Origin: Ignavibacteria bacterium
GTDB lineage: Bacteria; Bacteroidota; Ignavibacteria; Tepidaquicellales; Tepidaquicellaceae
Assembly (NCBI GenBank): GCA_016716125.1
Contig: JADJWZ010000016.1
Span: forward strand, 28,059 to 92,058
Direction of reading: 5' to 3'
DNA: 64,000 bases
Shown one piece after another: positions 26,737 to 36,595 of this stretch. The first letter of the stretch is position 1, and each line of letters begins with the position of its first letter. The notes below the pieces were generated by a model. It ran no database searches, was not told the DNA's origin, and was given only the letters and a program-made list of their open reading frames with translations. The position numbers and the translations under genes are program-made.

Positions 26737-29259
26737 TTACTTGTTTACGATCTTAGTAATTACAAGAGTAATGTCATCATTCTGCTCCGCACCGTTTCTG
26801 AATGAATCCACTGAAGCAATTATTCTGTCCTGTATTATGCTGCATTTGCTTTCACGATTAAACTTTATGATGTCAAGTATCTTATCCGTACCGAATTCTT
26901 CTTTACTTAAATTCATCGCCTCAGTCAGTCCGTCGGAATAGAAAACAAACATATTATCAGGAGCGATCTTTATCTCCACCTCTTCAAGATTTTTATTAAA
27001 TAATATTTCACTTTCCAGACCCAGTCCCATTCCTTTGTTTTTCAGTAATTCAAATTTACCGTTGACTGAATATATAACCGGATTATGTCCTGCCCGGCAG
27101 ATGTTTACTGTCATTTTTTCAAGATCAAACATTGCAATGACTGAAGTAATAAAAGATTTCTTATCGATCTTCTGATGAATCTGTTTGTTTACTTCTATAA
27201 GCATTTCCTTCGGTGACGGAAAAATAGTGGCTGCAAACTGTATCATTGCCTGGACCTTTGACATATACAAAGCTGCAGGTATTCCTTTACCGGAAACATC
27301 AGCTACCACTACAAGTATTTTAGTTTCGCTGATTTTTATTACATCATAAAAGTCACCGCCTATTATTTTAGCGGGATTATAAAAGCCGGATATTTCTATT
27401 CCGTTTACACTGTTTATCTTTTGCGGCAGAAGTCCCATTTGAATTTTTCTTGCAATATGAAGCTCTTCCTCGATTACCTGCTTGGAAATTTTTTCCTCCT
27501 GCAGTCTTGAATTCTCGAAAGCAATTGCCGCCTGTGAAGCAAGCGTCTTCAAAAGATCTATATCCTCTTCAGAATACGCTTTGCCTGATGGCTTTTCTCC
27601 GAAATTTATAGCGCCTATAAGTTTGTTTTTTATATAAATGGGTACGGATAAAATAAAATTTTCTTTCTGAATTATTTTTCTGTACTCTTCCGGAATGCTG
27701 AGCTCATGAAGATACACTTCACTGAGAAATTTAGGCTCTTTATTTAATTTATAAAGTGAAGAGAAAGCATCGTCATATATGGAATCGTTTCTGAAAATTT
27801 TTTCACTGCCGTTTACAGCATTGATCTCTGTTTCAAGCGTCTTGTAATAATCATCATCAAGAAACCAGACATGCAGATTGTCAATGCCCATGGTCTCTTT
27901 GACTGAGTATGCTATTTTTTCTATGATCTGTCTGATGTTGTTAAGATAAGGAAGTTCTTCTGAAAAGAGTAAAAGTGATTTTCTGTAATTATACCTTTCC
28001 CTGTAAAACTGTTTATCCACAAGCTCCTTAGCTTTCTTATTTACAAAATCAAAACTGAATGTTACTATGATGATCAAAGCAATTGTCAGCAGCTGTTTGT
28101 TTTCAGGTAAAAACTGACTCAAAAGATTATCCAGAAACAGTACAAGCAGTAGATATATACCGACTATAAATGCAGTGATGATTCCGAAGACAAGACCTTT
28201 TTTTATTATAAATTCAGTATCGAGAATTCTGTATTTGATGATTGAAAATCCAAACGACAGCGGAATTGCAAGTATTAATATTGTCGGAATATACATCCAT
28301 GTATCAATCAGGAAATTCGGTTTTCTTACAAATACCGGTATTAATGATGTGTAAATAAATCCTGCAAGACCAATCAGAAATCCGTAAAAAATTACTTTTA
28401 ACGGTTTTCTCTGTTTATCCTTTTCAAGTCTGTAATATGAAACAAAAAATAATGTAATGCCTGCGATAAAATATCCGCCGATTATGAAATAATTCAGATA
28501 CACTAAAACTTCATATTCTCTTCTTAGATCCGGAAGAAAAGTATTCATTAATGAGATCAGTAAAACAATAATGTATAATAAACTAATAAGAAGTTTTCTT
28601 CTCCTAAATTCATACTTAATCGGATATGTCAGGAAGAAATGTACAAGAAGTGGATAAAAGAGAGACATTCCGATCAATGAATTCAGAAAAATACTGTTGT
28701 TGTAAACAGAATAATTATTTATGCCGATCACATTAAATCCTAAAGAAGCGCTGCATCCGAGAAAGAAAAAAAGCTGTGATGTTAATTCTTTTGGTTTGGA
28801 ATATCCGACCATAAATCCTATGAGTATGAATCCAAGCCCAAGTAATGAAAATATAAGAAAGAGAAAATTAAAAACCTTATATACTCTGACATTGGATTTA
28901 AAAATCTCGCCGTTCCGGTCGATTGTATATTCTACTATCTGATTTGAGTCGTAACTGTTAAGTATATCCTGCGCTTCCTTACTGTTTTTGAATTTTAATC
29001 CGTCAAGTTCTATTAGTACATCGCCATCCCGTATTCCTGCTACATCAGTGACTCCCCCGTCCATTACCTGCACTATGCGAAGTCCCTCTTTCAGTTCGGG
29101 ACTGTCATTCTCATTCACCCATAAGCAGTCATCCGTTGTCATCCTGTCTGTAAACATGGTATTTACAAACACAATAGTTGAATACGCGAGACAATAAATT
29201 GCAATGAAGGTAAATAGAAACCTTAAAGTACCGTCACTGAATCTGCTTATAAATTTCAA
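26737..29259 (-). CDS. Membrane protein phosphatase: PDZ, multi-pass membrane, GAF and SpoIIE/PP2C domains
   Basis: An 840-residue signalling protein. Order: one membrane segment (about 13-33), a PDZ-like domain outside the cytoplasmic membrane (about 45-115: VMDGGVTDVAGIRDGDVLIELDG), several membrane helices (about 120-375), a linker, a GAF domain (about 430-590: GAINFGEKPSGKAYSEEDIDLLKTLASQAAIAFENSRLQ) and a PP2C/SpoIIE domain (about 600-838). The phosphatase has the metal-binding motifs GGDFYDV, VADVSGKGIPAAL, FYSDGLTEA and NDDITLV, so it looks active. RsbU-type enzymes dephosphorylate STAS anti-anti-sigma proteins; a STAS protein is encoded 17 kb away at 46352. The PDZ-like part may sense an envelope peptide or stress, by inference. 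It may be in one transcript with the patatin gene 79 bp upstream. Confidence 0.88.
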   Translation of the reverse strand: MKFISRFSDGTLRFLFTFIAIYCLAYSTIVFVNTMFTDRMTTDDCLWVNENDSPELKEGLRIVQVMDGGVTDVAGIRDGDVLIELDGLKFKNSKEAQDILNSYDSNQIVEYTIDRNGEIFKSNVRVYKVFNFLFLIFSLLGLGFILIGFMVGYSKPKELTSQLFFFLGCSASLGFNVIGINNYSVYNNSIFLNSLIGMSLFYPLLVHFFLTYPIKYEFRRRKLLISLLYIIVLLISLMNTFLPDLRREYEVLVYLNYFIIGGYFIAGITLFFVSYYRLEKDKQRKPLKVIFYGFLIGLAGFIYTSLIPVFVRKPNFLIDTWMYIPTILILAIPLSFGFSIIKYRILDTEFIIKKGLVFGIITAFIVGIYLLLVLFLDNLLSQFLPENKQLLTIALIIIVTFSFDFVNKKAKELVDKQFYRERYNYRKSLLLFSEELPYLNNIRQIIEKIAYSVKETMGIDNLHVWFLDDDYYKTLETEINAVNGSEKIFRNDSIYDDAFSSLYKLNKEPKFLSEVYLHELSIPEEYRKIIQKENFILSVPIYIKNKLIGAINFGEKPSGKAYSEEDIDLLKTLASQAAIAFENSRLQEEKISKQVIEEELHIARKIQMGLLPQKINSVNGIEISGFYNPAKIIGGDFYDVIKISETKILVVVADVSGKGIPAALYMSKVQAMIQFAATIFPSPKEMLIEVNKQIHQKIDKKSFITSVIAMFDLEKMTVNICRAGHNPVIYSVNGKFELLKNKGMGLGLESEILFNKNLEEVEIKIAPDNMFVFYSDGLTEAMNLSKEEFGTDKILDIIKFNRESKCSIIQDRIIASVDSFRNGAEQNDDITLVITKIVNK

Positions 29260-29338
29260 AGTAATAAAATTTTAAAAAGTGAAAGAGAATGAATGAAAAT
29301 ACGCAAATAGAACAGACATAGTTGCTTTTAAAAATGTA

Positions 29339-32128
29339 TTATATATCAAAGCCGACAGAATAATAAAAGTTATACGGACCGAAGATAAATGAATCTTTTT
29401 GAAATCCATTTTTAATCTGAAAGCTTCTTCCGACTGAAAAACTTGCCTCTCCGAGCGGAGTATCAAAAGCCGCAGAGACTCCTATACCATGCTTCAGATC
29501 TTTAAACCTTATGTCAACTGCATTTTCCCAGGCATTTCCAAGATCATAGCGAATGCTCAGATAAGTGTCAAAAAATAATTTATAAGGAAACTGATACCTG
29601 AATTCCGCTGATGTTATCAGTATCTGCCTTCCGATAAGTTCATCTTCAGACATACCGAAGAAACTTTTTTCCCCTCCAAGTGAAAACTGTTCCGAAAGGG
29701 GAGTAGTCTTATCTCCGAATCCAAATTGAAAACTGGGCTTAATTATACTGGACAATGAAATTGGAATATAATGATCATAGTTTAAAAAAAGTTTTGTATA
29801 ACTTTTATTACCGTCATTCAGGTCTTTTGCTGATTCATAAAAAAAATTAATAAGCACACCTTTCTCCGGAAATGGGATCCTGTCTTCTGTATCAATGATT
29901 CCCCCGAATACAAGTTTTAACACATTAGCTTCTGATGCTTTGTTTTCATTGTTAAATTTATTAAGTAACTCGATATTTTCAGCAATTCCCTGAATATAAA
30001 ATGTGCCGTATCTTTCAAGTTGTGTTCCAAATAAAAAACCTGATCCTATTCTTATATTCCTGTATTCACCAGTCTTCAAAACTGAATATTCATTTTTTAT
30101 GGTGTCAATTATCTGAACATAAGTATTCACATCAGTGAATTTATAATATCCGTTCAGATTAAATGTAAGCGGCAAAGAAAAGAACTGGTTGGATTTAATT
30201 TCGAGCTCATAAATCCTGTTTCTAAGTCCTCCTGCTGCAAGGAAACCTGTTTCAATTGCAGTACCGAAAATATTTTCATCTCTCAGATCAAAGAGCAGCT
30301 GAAGGTTCTTTTCATTATCTGATCTTATTGAAAATCTGAGAGCCTGTGAATTTTTTTCAATTACTCTTATAAGAAGATCAGGCCGCGTACTGTCCTTTTG
30401 AAATTTATAATCAAAGCTAACCTGCTGAAAAAGGTTTGTGCTCATTACATTCTTAATGCTTTCATTCACTTTATTTACACTTATGGGTTTGCTGATATCG
30501 GTTTTCAATTCTCTCAGGATCACATTATCATTTGTTATAATGTTACCTTTAAGTTTATACATATCAATTTTACCGTCATCAAATTCTATTTCAAGATTAT
30601 AATTGGTATGATCAAAGTAATATTTTACTATTCCTTTTACTGAATAACCATTCTTTCTGAGAATACCGAGAAGTTCGTTCCTCAGTATATCCGCCTTTTT
30701 TACATTAAAAACAGATCCTTTATTTTCTCTTAAAAATGATCTGACTTTTTCATCAACATCCGGGATTGAATTTTTAACAGTTATCATTTTCAATGTATCG
30801 TATGGAATAAAATTATAGTTTACTGATATGTTATTACCTTCCCTTGAAATTATAGCATACGCATCTTTAAAATATCCTGTCCTGAAAACATCCTTAAGAT
30901 TCTTTTCAATAGCAGTGTATTTTACAAATTGAGTATCAGTTGTTTTCATTACAGAATCTGCAATCTTTTTCAGTTCATAAGGTATTGAAATTATGACTTC
31001 AGGATTAATTACAAAATTATTCTGATATTTTGAAGCAGATAACTCCATTGAATCTATACCGTCGATTATACCTGACATTTTCTTCTTAGCGGATTCATAC
31101 CCTTTATCAATGAGATAGCCAAAGCGGCTGTATGAGTATGATGAAAAATCATTTATATCAGGAGTGATAATTATATTTGCGTCTTTGAGCTGAAGGTTAC
31201 TAAGCTGCATCATTGTTATTGATAAAATCTGATCAGCAGTATTAATAGGATCATCGAGATCTTTGTCTGTTCTTAATGGGCTGGTAGAATTTACAATAAC
31301 AGTAAAATCAGCGCCTTCCTCTTTTGCAGTTAATGCCGGAATATTTGCCGACAGTCCCCCGTCTACAAGTTTTTTACCGCCTATATTAATTGGAGTGTAT
31401 AGTAAAGGGAAAGTAAGCGAAGCTTTAATCGATTCAGACAGATTCCCTTTTTTTAATAAAACTTTATCCCCTGTATTCAGATCAGTTGCGACTGAAATAA
31501 ACGGGTATTTCAGTTCACTGAAACTTTGCTTTGTATTATACCTGGAATTTAAGATAAGAGTATTAATTTTTTCACTGAGATATTGCCCGTTTGAAAATGA
31601 AGTAGGCAGTATTTCAGGTTTAATTCCGTCCAGAGGAATTGTAAGCAGACTTCTGTCCTGAATTTTTTTCTGCTCAAGAAACAGGGAAGTCCTTTGATAT
31701 TTATTTGTCAGACTCAGAGCTCTTTCCCAGTCAAAGTCATTTATGATATTTTCAATTTCATTTACCGTATATCCGGAAGAATAAAAACCTCCGATTACTG
31801 TGCCGATACTGGTACCTACTATCAAATCAATTTCTACATCACTTTCTTCAAGCGCTTTTAATACCCCAAGCTGCGCAAAACCTCTTGCTCCGCCGCCGCT
31901 TAATACAAGTCCTACTTTTTTGTAACGCGTACTCCTCGGCATGATATTAAAATAATTTGTATCAACATTTGAATTGTTTCTGTATGAAAGTCTGATTGTA
32001 TCTGAATTTATATTCTGAAAGTCAGCTGAGTCTGATCCGGATTTAATTAAAATTAGTTCTTTAGCGTAAATTACTCCGCTCAATAAAATGAATATACAAT
32101 ATGATAATATTATAGAAATTTTTAACAT
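29339..32128 (-). CDS. Patatin-like phospholipase with POTRA and outer-membrane beta-barrel (type Vd/PlpD-like)
   Basis: A 929-residue protein with an N-terminal signal (MLKISIILSYCIFILLSGVIYA). The patatin domain at about 72-300 has the oxyanion motif GGGARG at 78-83, nucleophile S107 in GTSIG, and the catalytic Asp in VDGGLSANIP near 257. POTRA-like sequence follows (about 430-570: RSFLRENKGSVFNVKKADILRNELLGILRKNGY and MYKLKGNIITNDNVILRELKT). The C-terminal half (about 590-929) is a BamA-type 16-strand surface-antigen barrel, ending with the aromatic YNFYYSVGFDI. The domain order matches type Vd autotransporters such as PlpD, where the lipase is moved to the surface by its own barrel. Catalytic Ser and Asp are intact. 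The sodium:solute symporter gene lies 34 bp upstream. Confidence 0.92.
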   Translation of the reverse strand: MLKISIILSYCIFILLSGVIYAKELILIKSGSDSADFQNINSDTIRLSYRNNSNVDTNYFNIMPRSTRYKKVGLVLSGGGARGFAQLGVLKALEESDVEIDLIVGTSIGTVIGGFYSSGYTVNEIENIINDFDWERALSLTNKYQRTSLFLEQKKIQDRSLLTIPLDGIKPEILPTSFSNGQYLSEKINTLILNSRYNTKQSFSELKYPFISVATDLNTGDKVLLKKGNLSESIKASLTFPLLYTPINIGGKKLVDGGLSANIPALTAKEEGADFTVIVNSTSPLRTDKDLDDPINTADQILSITMMQLSNLQLKDANIIITPDINDFSSYSYSRFGYLIDKGYESAKKKMSGIIDGIDSMELSASKYQNNFVINPEVIISIPYELKKIADSVMKTTDTQFVKYTAIEKNLKDVFRTGYFKDAYAIISREGNNISVNYNFIPYDTLKMITVKNSIPDVDEKVRSFLRENKGSVFNVKKADILRNELLGILRKNGYSVKGIVKYYFDHTNYNLEIEFDDGKIDMYKLKGNIITNDNVILRELKTDISKPISVNKVNESIKNVMSTNLFQQVSFDYKFQKDSTRPDLLIRVIEKNSQALRFSIRSDNEKNLQLLFDLRDENIFGTAIETGFLAAGGLRNRIYELEIKSNQFFSLPLTFNLNGYYKFTDVNTYVQIIDTIKNEYSVLKTGEYRNIRIGSGFLFGTQLERYGTFYIQGIAENIELLNKFNNENKASEANVLKLVFGGIIDTEDRIPFPEKGVLINFFYESAKDLNDGNKSYTKLFLNYDHYIPISLSSIIKPSFQFGFGDKTTPLSEQFSLGGEKSFFGMSEDELIGRQILITSAEFRYQFPYKLFFDTYLSIRYDLGNAWENAVDIRFKDLKHGIGVSAAFDTPLGEASFSVGRSFQIKNGFQKDSFIFGPYNFYYSVGFDI

Positions 32129-32162
32129 ATTAATTTTGAATAATTTAGCCGAATCAATTCCT

Positions 32163-33578
32163 TCAGTTTGAAATAGTCTTTAGGTATTTTCTGTTTTTAT
32201 AACCGATAAAATATATTATCAATCCGATCAGAAGACCCGGATACATCGGTTCAAGATTAAACGGATACACTGCAGCTCCATCTGTGGAATTAATGTTACC
32301 GATTATAAAAGAAATGAGTGAAACACTGAATGAACTTATCATAGCCATCAGAATATATTTTGAATGTACCTGATATTTTTCAAAATAAGCGCTTAACACG
32401 CTTATAAGAAGTGCAGGTATAATCATTGTCCCGATAGTGTACCAGATCTCAACAACGGACGGTATAAGATATGCGAGCAGTAATGAAAACAAAGCGCTAA
32501 CTATCATACCCACCCTGTTATAAGAACTGATCTCTTCAGTATTATTTTTAATTCTTGAAATAATATCCTTGCTGAATGTTGTTGCTGATACAAACATATA
32601 AGAATGTAATGATGACATAATTGTAGCTATCATCCCAACAAAGAATACACCTTTTGCGATTGGAGGCAGTATCCTGTCTGCAAGCGCAGGGTATGAATAA
32701 AGGGCTCCCGGTATGCTGTTAATATCAACAAATGCTTTTGCATACAGTCCTGCAGTTGTTGTCAGGAAATCAAAAATCATCCAGAATACCAATGAAATTA
32801 ATATTCCGCGCTTTGGTGTCTTTTTATTTTTTACAGCATAACATCTCTGATGAAATACCGGATCTATTAAGACCCATGAACCGATAAAAAACCAAACAAA
32901 AAATAACTGGATATTTATTCCGCCTGTAAGAGTAAGATATTGATCCGAAAGTCTTGAACTTAAATAATCAAAACCGCCGAGTAAATTAAAACAGAATGGT
33001 AGTATTATACCGAAACCTACAAACATCAGAATGAATTCGAAAATATTTACTCTGACATCAGCATTGAATCCGCCTTTGAATAAATACGCAATTGACACAA
33101 TAAGCGCAAATATCATAGCATATATCAAATTAAATCCGAACACGATCCTGATCATTATTCCCAGCATAAATAAAAACGGAGCCGGCGTTGCAAGCAGGAA
33201 TATCAGTATCCCTCCTACAATGCTGACTTTCTTACCGTAAACCCTGAAAAGCTTATCAGGTATAGTATATAAATGTGATTTTCTGATCTTATCAGCAAGG
33301 AAAAACGCGAAAAATGTAATAAAGATATAAAAAGGGAAAGCATAAAGTAACCATCCTGAAATACCATAACTGTAAGTAAATTCACCAATTCCTAACACTC
33401 CTCCGTAAAATGAAGAAACAAGTGTTGCTACAAAAGCAGGTAAGGTAAGCAATCTGCCTCCTACAATATAATCCTTTACAGAATTATCAGAAGGCTTTGT
33501 TCTGAATCCGATTACAAGTATAATTATAAAATATGCAATGATTATCAGATAATCATTTATAGAAAACAGTACTTTCAA
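32163..33578 (-). CDS. Sodium:solute symporter (SSS family) transporter
   Basis: A 471-residue integral inner-membrane protein with about 13 hydrophobic segments. The start (YLIIIAYFIIILVIGFRTKPSDNSVKDYIVGGRLLTLPAFVATLVSSFYGGVLGIGEFTYSYG) is typical of SSS sodium symporters (LeuT-like fold). Its ATG overlaps the last 4 bp of the thiamine pyrophosphokinase gene (33575-33578, ATGA), which implies translational coupling and makes thiamine or a precursor an attractive candidate substrate. That link is inference; SSS members carry many solutes. Confidence 0.88.
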   Translation of the reverse strand: MKVLFSINDYLIIIAYFIIILVIGFRTKPSDNSVKDYIVGGRLLTLPAFVATLVSSFYGGVLGIGEFTYSYGISGWLLYAFPFYIFITFFAFFLADKIRKSHLYTIPDKLFRVYGKKVSIVGGILIFLLATPAPFLFMLGIMIRIVFGFNLIYAMIFALIVSIAYLFKGGFNADVRVNIFEFILMFVGFGIILPFCFNLLGGFDYLSSRLSDQYLTLTGGINIQLFFVWFFIGSWVLIDPVFHQRCYAVKNKKTPKRGILISLVFWMIFDFLTTTAGLYAKAFVDINSIPGALYSYPALADRILPPIAKGVFFVGMIATIMSSLHSYMFVSATTFSKDIISRIKNNTEEISSYNRVGMIVSALFSLLLAYLIPSVVEIWYTIGTMIIPALLISVLSAYFEKYQVHSKYILMAMISSFSVSLISFIIGNINSTDGAAVYPFNLEPMYPGLLIGLIIYFIGYKNRKYLKTISN

Positions 33579-34219
33579 TCTTTGGATTTATTAATAAAAT
33601 GTTTTTTAAATAAAAGGAGGAAACCTTTTTCAAATCTGACGCTGACTTTATCTGATACAGAAATATTTAAAGATCCTTCCCTTTTTCCTAATTCAAGATC
33701 CTCGTTGCTCAGAATGTATTTAAGACCTTTCGTTTTTACTGAATAAGCTTTTGGGAACGGAAGCAATGAAACAGTATTTCCTTTTTTGTATGCAAATTCC
33801 GAAATATCGTTTACAAAATAAATTTCGAATTCATCTGAATACAAAGTAATATTTAGCTTCCTGAAATATCTTTTCAATACGCTGAAATTATTAAGTGTAT
33901 GATCAGGTCTTTCGCTTACAGCGCCAAATATTTTCAGATTATCAGATTCATTCTTTAAGCAATAATTTAAAACCTTTTCAAAATCAGTCGTTTCCTGTTC
34001 CGGGATCTTCTTTATAACAATATTGAGACTTTTATAATATTCCAATACATCTTTTTCAATTGAATCAAAGTCTCCGAGAATAACATCGGCTTTAATTCCA
34101 TTCTCTTTTAAATGATTTGCACCGCCGTCAGCTGCGATAATGAAATTTTTTTTACCTCTGAATAATTTATTGTAAACATGTATTGGTATATTTCCGTTAA
34201 GGAAAATAAGGTTATTCAT
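33575..34219 (-). CDS. Thiamine pyrophosphokinase (thiamine diphosphokinase)
   Basis: A 214-residue protein of the TPK family, which transfers pyrophosphate from ATP to thiamine to form thiamine diphosphate. N-terminal motifs are IAADGGANHL, GDFDSIEKDVLEYYK and the QETTDFEKVLNYCL acidic segment; FGAVSERPDHTLNNFSVL follows with the conserved R.DH. The smaller C-terminal beta domain (LLPFPKAYSVKTKGLKYIL ... GSLNISVSDKVSVRFEKG) is complete. It overlaps the symporter by 4 bp. The 230 bp upstream shows no THI-box (TPP riboswitch) pattern. The start codon at 34219 has no clear Shine-Dalgarno. Confidence 0.93.
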   Translation of the reverse strand: MNNLIFLNGNIPIHVYNKLFRGKKNFIIAADGGANHLKENGIKADVILGDFDSIEKDVLEYYKSLNIVIKKIPEQETTDFEKVLNYCLKNESDNLKIFGAVSERPDHTLNNFSVLKRYFRKLNITLYSDEFEIYFVNDISEFAYKKGNTVSLLPFPKAYSVKTKGLKYILSNEDLELGKREGSLNISVSDKVSVRFEKGFLLLFKKHFINKSKD

Positions 34220-34449
34220 AAAATTTTCAGACTTCGCTAATATTGGAATAAAATTCTTTAAATTATAGATAAAATTTTTAGAAACTGTTAATTTATTCCT
34301 GTATTAATAATTATTTTATAAAAAAACTTAAATATCATTTCCGGTAAACTTTAGTAGTTCTCGCAAATTAGCTTTATTAATTTAACTCTTTAAATGCATT
34401 TAGATAAATCAATTTTAAAATTATCTTGTAAGTTCTATTTAAATACTAT

Positions 34450-36582
34450 ATGAATTTTCTTAATCCATCTGTTCTGATAGGGCTATTTGCAGTTTCCATT
34501 CCGATACTTATTCATTTACTTAATCTCAGAAAGCTTAAGAAAGTTGACTTCAGCACTCTGATGTTTCTTAAGGAAATTCAGAAGTCAAAAATGAGAAGAA
34601 TAAAACTCAAGCAGCTGTTACTTCTTGCATTAAGGATATTTGTTATTGCTTTTCTTGTGCTTGCTTTTTCTAAGCCTGTTCTGGAAAATTATTCTTTCGG
34701 TGCCGATGCGGAAGGGAAGTCAACTGTCCTGATTTTTCTCGATGATTCTTTCAGTATGGATGCGCAGGATGGAAACGGTAGGTATTTTGATCAGGCGAAA
34801 AGATCTGTTGCCGGAATACTCGAAAATTATTCAGAATCGGACGAGATAATTTTAATACCTTCATCATTTACCGGTTATAAAAATTCAGCAGGAATTACCG
34901 GCGGGATCAGTGAAATTAACGACTCTCTTGAATTCCTTAATATTTCATACAAGCCGTTTAAACTCAATGACGCTTTCGTAATGTCAGAACAGATCCTTAA
35001 GAATTCTGTAAATCCGAATAAAGATGTTTTTATAATTTCTGATTTTCAAACAGTCAATGTGGATGAGCGTTCGGAAATATTCAAAAACAAAAATGCAGCT
35101 GACGTTAATTATTTTTTTATAAGAACGGGGAGCAGAACTGTTTCCAATCTTTCTCTCGACAGTCTTGTCGTCATTTCGAAAATCCCCGCAAAATTCGGTA
35201 ATATAAGAATGTCGGCAAACCTGACCAACCATTCTGAAAATCCTGTTATAAATAAGTCGCTTAAATTATTTATTGATGGAAAGCTTACGGAAGAAAGTGT
35301 AACCGACGTTAATGCAAACAGTATTGCCAAAAAAGAATTCTCATTTACAGCTGACAGAACAGGGGATATTCACGGCTATATTGAATTGACATCGGATAAT
35401 CTGCAGGAGGATGAACTTATACAGGATAACAGAATTTATTTTGATATTTTCATTCCCGGAATTATTCGGGTAGGTCTGATCGGAAATTCAGGAGAATTCA
35501 GATTTGTAAATGCAGCTCTTAATTCCGCACAAAATCTAACAGCCGATAATAATGCCGAAAATCTTTTTGAAATAAAATATTTAAATAATTTTACCGACGA
35601 AATTTTTGATCAGGATGTTCTTATAGTATCACCGGATCAGTCATTCAGCGTCAATGACAGTAAATTGATTTCAGAATTCCTTGCAGCCGGAAAAGGGATA
35701 TTTGTTTTTCTGAATGAAAGAACTGATATTGCAAATTTTAATTCTGCCGTTTCATCTGTCCTGAATATTCCTGTTATAGAAAATCTTAATTCAGATGAAA
35801 TGCAAAATGTAAATCTCAAGTTCGGTAAGATTGACTTTGAAAATCCGCTGATGGCTGAGATTTTCCGGAACAGGCAGCTGAATATTACATCTGAATCATT
35901 TATTGATTCTCCTGAAATACGAAAGTATTTTGAACTGATAATGAATGAGAACAGCTTTCCGGTAATTTCATTGTCAAACAACAGACCATTTATTTCTGAA
36001 ACTGAATTGCCAAAGGGTAAATTTCTTATGAGCGCTGTTTCAGCCGAAACCGGATTTTCTGATTTTCCTTTGAATAATATTTTTCCGCCGCTTATAATCA
36101 GAAGTGTTTTTTATCTTAACAGTGACTTCGGTTTTACAAATGAAAATTTAATAGGCAGGTCAAATATAATTCCTGTCAAAGGTCTGAATAATGTATCCGG
36201 CTTAAATTCTCCGGACGGGAGTTCTTCTGATATAAATTACGGAATATCAGGTCCTTTGGAAAAATTCCTTATAATGCCTTACAGCGTGAATACTGCATCT
36301 AAAGGACTTTATTTTCTTAATGACAGTGCGGGAAATAAGTTTGGATTTTCTCTGAACAGCGATCCGGCCGAAAGTATAACGAGTATATTAAGCGAAGAGG
36401 AAATAGAAAATGTTATGAGTAATTTCGGTTTGGTAAACGCTGTACTGATAAATGATATAAATGACATTTCAGCGGATATAAATGAAAAAAGAACAGGAAC
36501 TTCTTTATGGAAATATTTTCTGCTGGCTGCGCTTATTTTTCTGGCGCTTGAAATAATCTATTCTAAAAAGCTTGAAGAATAA
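34450..36582 (+). CDS. BatA-like membrane protein with vWA domain
   Basis: A 710-residue protein with the paired N-terminal membrane helices of the BatA N-terminal family (FLNPSVLIGLFAVSIPILIHLLNLRKLKKVDFSTLMFL and LKQLLLLALRIFVIAFLVLAF). It is followed by a von Willebrand A domain starting VLIFLDDSFSMD, with the metal site D98-x-S100-x-S102 intact. Residues about 205-690 are beta-rich and probably periplasmic, with DUTP-like repeats absent, and a last membrane helix near 692-707 (YFLLAALIFLALEIIY). In Bacteroidota such proteins often sit beside MoxR ATPase and DUF58 genes; none is adjacent here. Function unknown; a structural or regulatory role in the envelope is inference. Confidence 0.9.
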   Translation: MNFLNPSVLIGLFAVSIPILIHLLNLRKLKKVDFSTLMFLKEIQKSKMRRIKLKQLLLLALRIFVIAFLVLAFSKPVLENYSFGADAEGKSTVLIFLDDSFSMDAQDGNGRYFDQAKRSVAGILENYSESDEIILIPSSFTGYKNSAGITGGISEINDSLEFLNISYKPFKLNDAFVMSEQILKNSVNPNKDVFIISDFQTVNVDERSEIFKNKNAADVNYFFIRTGSRTVSNLSLDSLVVISKIPAKFGNIRMSANLTNHSENPVINKSLKLFIDGKLTEESVTDVNANSIAKKEFSFTADRTGDIHGYIELTSDNLQEDELIQDNRIYFDIFIPGIIRVGLIGNSGEFRFVNAALNSAQNLTADNNAENLFEIKYLNNFTDEIFDQDVLIVSPDQSFSVNDSKLISEFLAAGKGIFVFLNERTDIANFNSAVSSVLNIPVIENLNSDEMQNVNLKFGKIDFENPLMAEIFRNRQLNITSESFIDSPEIRKYFELIMNENSFPVISLSNNRPFISETELPKGKFLMSAVSAETGFSDFPLNNIFPPLIIRSVFYLNSDFGFTNENLIGRSNIIPVKGLNNVSGLNSPDGSSSDINYGISGPLEKFLIMPYSVNTASKGLYFLNDSAGNKFGFSLNSDPAESITSILSEEEIENVMSNFGLVNAVLINDINDISADINEKRTGTSLWKYFLLAALIFLALEIIYSKKLEE

Positions 36583-36595
36583 ATCTGTTCCCTGT

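Noticed and set aside
34391..34402. Perfect 12-bp palindrome TAAATGCATTTA before the BatA-like gene
   Set aside because: It is short and AT-rich; such palindromes are expected by chance here, and it does not match the lexA palindrome in half-site sequence.
34220..34449. TPP riboswitch upstream of thiamine pyrophosphokinase
   Set aside because: The THI-box core patterns are not found on the minus strand in this stretch.
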